64,000 bases of DNA from assembly GCA_018806915.1 (NCBI GenBank), contig JAGKQI010000048.1, positions 558,001-622,000 on the forward strand. Reading direction: 5' to 3'. The position numbers and the translations under genes are program-made. This document shows, in pieces, positions 63,077 through 64,000 of the stretch. Position 1 is the first letter of the stretch. Each line of letters starts with the position of its first letter. Origin of the DNA: Phytophthora colocasiae (Eukaryota > Oomycota > Peronosporomycetes > Peronosporales > Peronosporaceae). The notes beneath the pieces were generated by a model, which worked only from the letters and a program-made list of their open reading frames with translations, was not told where the DNA came from and searched no databases.

Positions 63077-63263
63077 TCCTGGGCGCCAAAATCAGACTAG
63101 CACTTGCGGAGAGTTAGGAGCGGTCAAAGGGAATCCGCCACGGATTTTGGCGGGTACCTCGTCAGATTTCAGCTGGATACCACTGCTGATTTGACCCCAT
63201 TCCCCACAGTGCAAATATGCCCGTATTTTGAAATCCGTTTTTGCGATTTTGAAACCCCCTAAT

Positions 63264-64000
63264 GAGTCAGTTCACGCGTCTGTTTACACAACGTTGTTTA
63301 CGAGCCCTTGTGGAAAGCACAGCTTTGTGCCTACGATCCATCGTTATCCAATTTCTGGTGAAGTTTCTCAAGAGGAGTCTCTATTTTTGTTAACTAACCA
63401 TAAAGTCCTGTAGTTTTTAAATGCTTTAATATCCACACTTGTTGAAAACCTCCAACGTTCCTTCCTCATACTTGTCTAAATATTATTTCCTACAGGATGT
63501 CTTACAAAGGTTAACCCTGCGTGCAACATGCTCAGGGTGAGCTGAGCTTCGCGTGCTGATATAGCACTGCTGGCAGACTTTGAATTCCGTTAAGCAAGCA
63601 TACGTGTGACCAATCGTTTTGCTCGTGTGTACTTGGTGGCAAGACTTTGAGCTTCAACCTGGGCTGCCAAGACACAACTCGTGCCATTGCCTCGTCGATG
63701 GTTGCCCGTCAACATATTGCGCTTTGGATCAAAGTTTGATGGCGCTAGGGGCGGTGGAACATTGCGCGTTGTCCACGTACATGTATCATTCTCGATTGCG
63801 TAGGGCTCATACTCTTCATATTCGTTATCCTTATACAGCGTCGGCACTAAAGAACCGACAAATGATGGTGGTCGTTGACACTGCCAGACCTATACTGTCA
63901 CCTTGGGAAATCTACTATGGCTTCGTCTCGGAGATGACGAGAGATCGGAGCTCGTCTCCGATATGGAGCACGAAGCGAAGACGCTGAACGTTGACGGACC
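63264..64000. other. right flank, no gene assigned
   Basis: A minus ORF at 63847-63590 (EYEPYAIENDTCTWTTRNVP, NFDPKRNMLTGN) has a protein-like composition, but I recognise no family. Nothing else supported. Confidence 0.35.

Larger units (their letters stand above)
56387..63260. mobile_element. Harbinger element with captured gene fragments (6,874 bp)
   Basis: Terminal inverted repeats are identical over AGGGGGTTTCAAAATCG at both ends. The flanking trinucleotide is AAT on both sides (56384-56386 and 63261-63263), compatible with the 3-bp Harbinger duplication. The two standard genes converge: DDE transposase at the left (plus) and an accessory DNA-binding protein at the right (minus). About 3.5 kb between them holds adenylyl cyclase fragments and unrecognised sequence. 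Confidence 0.9.

Noticed and set aside
1..64000. CRISPR arrays, bacterial operons, ribosome-binding sites, tRNA or rRNA genes
   Set aside because: None seen. Introns, FYVE fingers and eukaryotic transposons show a eukaryotic nuclear sequence, where the bacterial features are not expected.

Overview
The window reads as an oomycete nuclear chromosome, most likely Phytophthora or a close relative. Supporting signs are a secreted protein with RFLR and DEER motifs (RxLR effector), a small cluster of START-like/FYVE genes, short 60-110 nt introns, TCATT-type initiators upstream of genes, and very GC-rich third codon positions in the clearest coding frames. It is a gene-sparse, repeat-rich segment: few host genes can be supported (three START-like/FYVE genes, an Rh-type ammonium transporter, an RxLR effector, perhaps one unknown ORF), and most of the rest is nested transposable elements, several with exact target-site duplications. 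All exon joins are read by eye.

Layout. 1-3615: 5' half of a Gypsy-type retrotransposon (163-bp LTR, minus strand) inserted in a START-like gene (3616-4193). 5009-5641: a Crypton-like remnant. 8930-9271: a piggyBac-like MITE. 11612-13795: an IS630/mariner-like element holding a PIF/Harbinger-like element. 13803-17673: a second copy of the MITE, split at an internal TTAA by a 3.5-kb piggyBac element. 18334-31076: a START-FYVE gene cut inside its zinc finger by an 11.5-kb chromodomain Gypsy element (19367-30887) with near-identical LTRs. That element carries two extra genes: a multi-pass membrane ORF in sense, and an acidic protein gene on the opposite strand. 31758-32995: another START-FYVE gene. 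33179-38170: a MULE (10-bp TSD) whose protein joins FAR1-like, MULE transposase, SWIM and Ulp1-like protease regions. 39332-40729: the Rh-type ammonium transporter. 40730-44876: a piggyBac element inserted exactly at the TTAA that contains the transporter's stop codon. 45583-46893: an internally deleted hAT (8-bp TSD). 48490-53568: a Helitron helicase remnant ending in a textbook hairpin and CTAG, itself interrupted by another piggyBac element (48998-52675). 54777-56165: a MULE fragment next to the RxLR gene. 56387-63260: a Harbinger element with its transposase and accessory genes, and between them rearranged fragments of a host soluble-type adenylyl cyclase gene.

The most unusual pattern is shared by three unrelated elements (two piggyBac-like, one MULE). 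Each has its own short motif clustered near both termini, and the same motif recurs inside most of the introns of its transposase gene. The other leading candidates for something undescribed are the antisense gene plus membrane ORF in the large Gypsy element, and the gene-capturing Harbinger.
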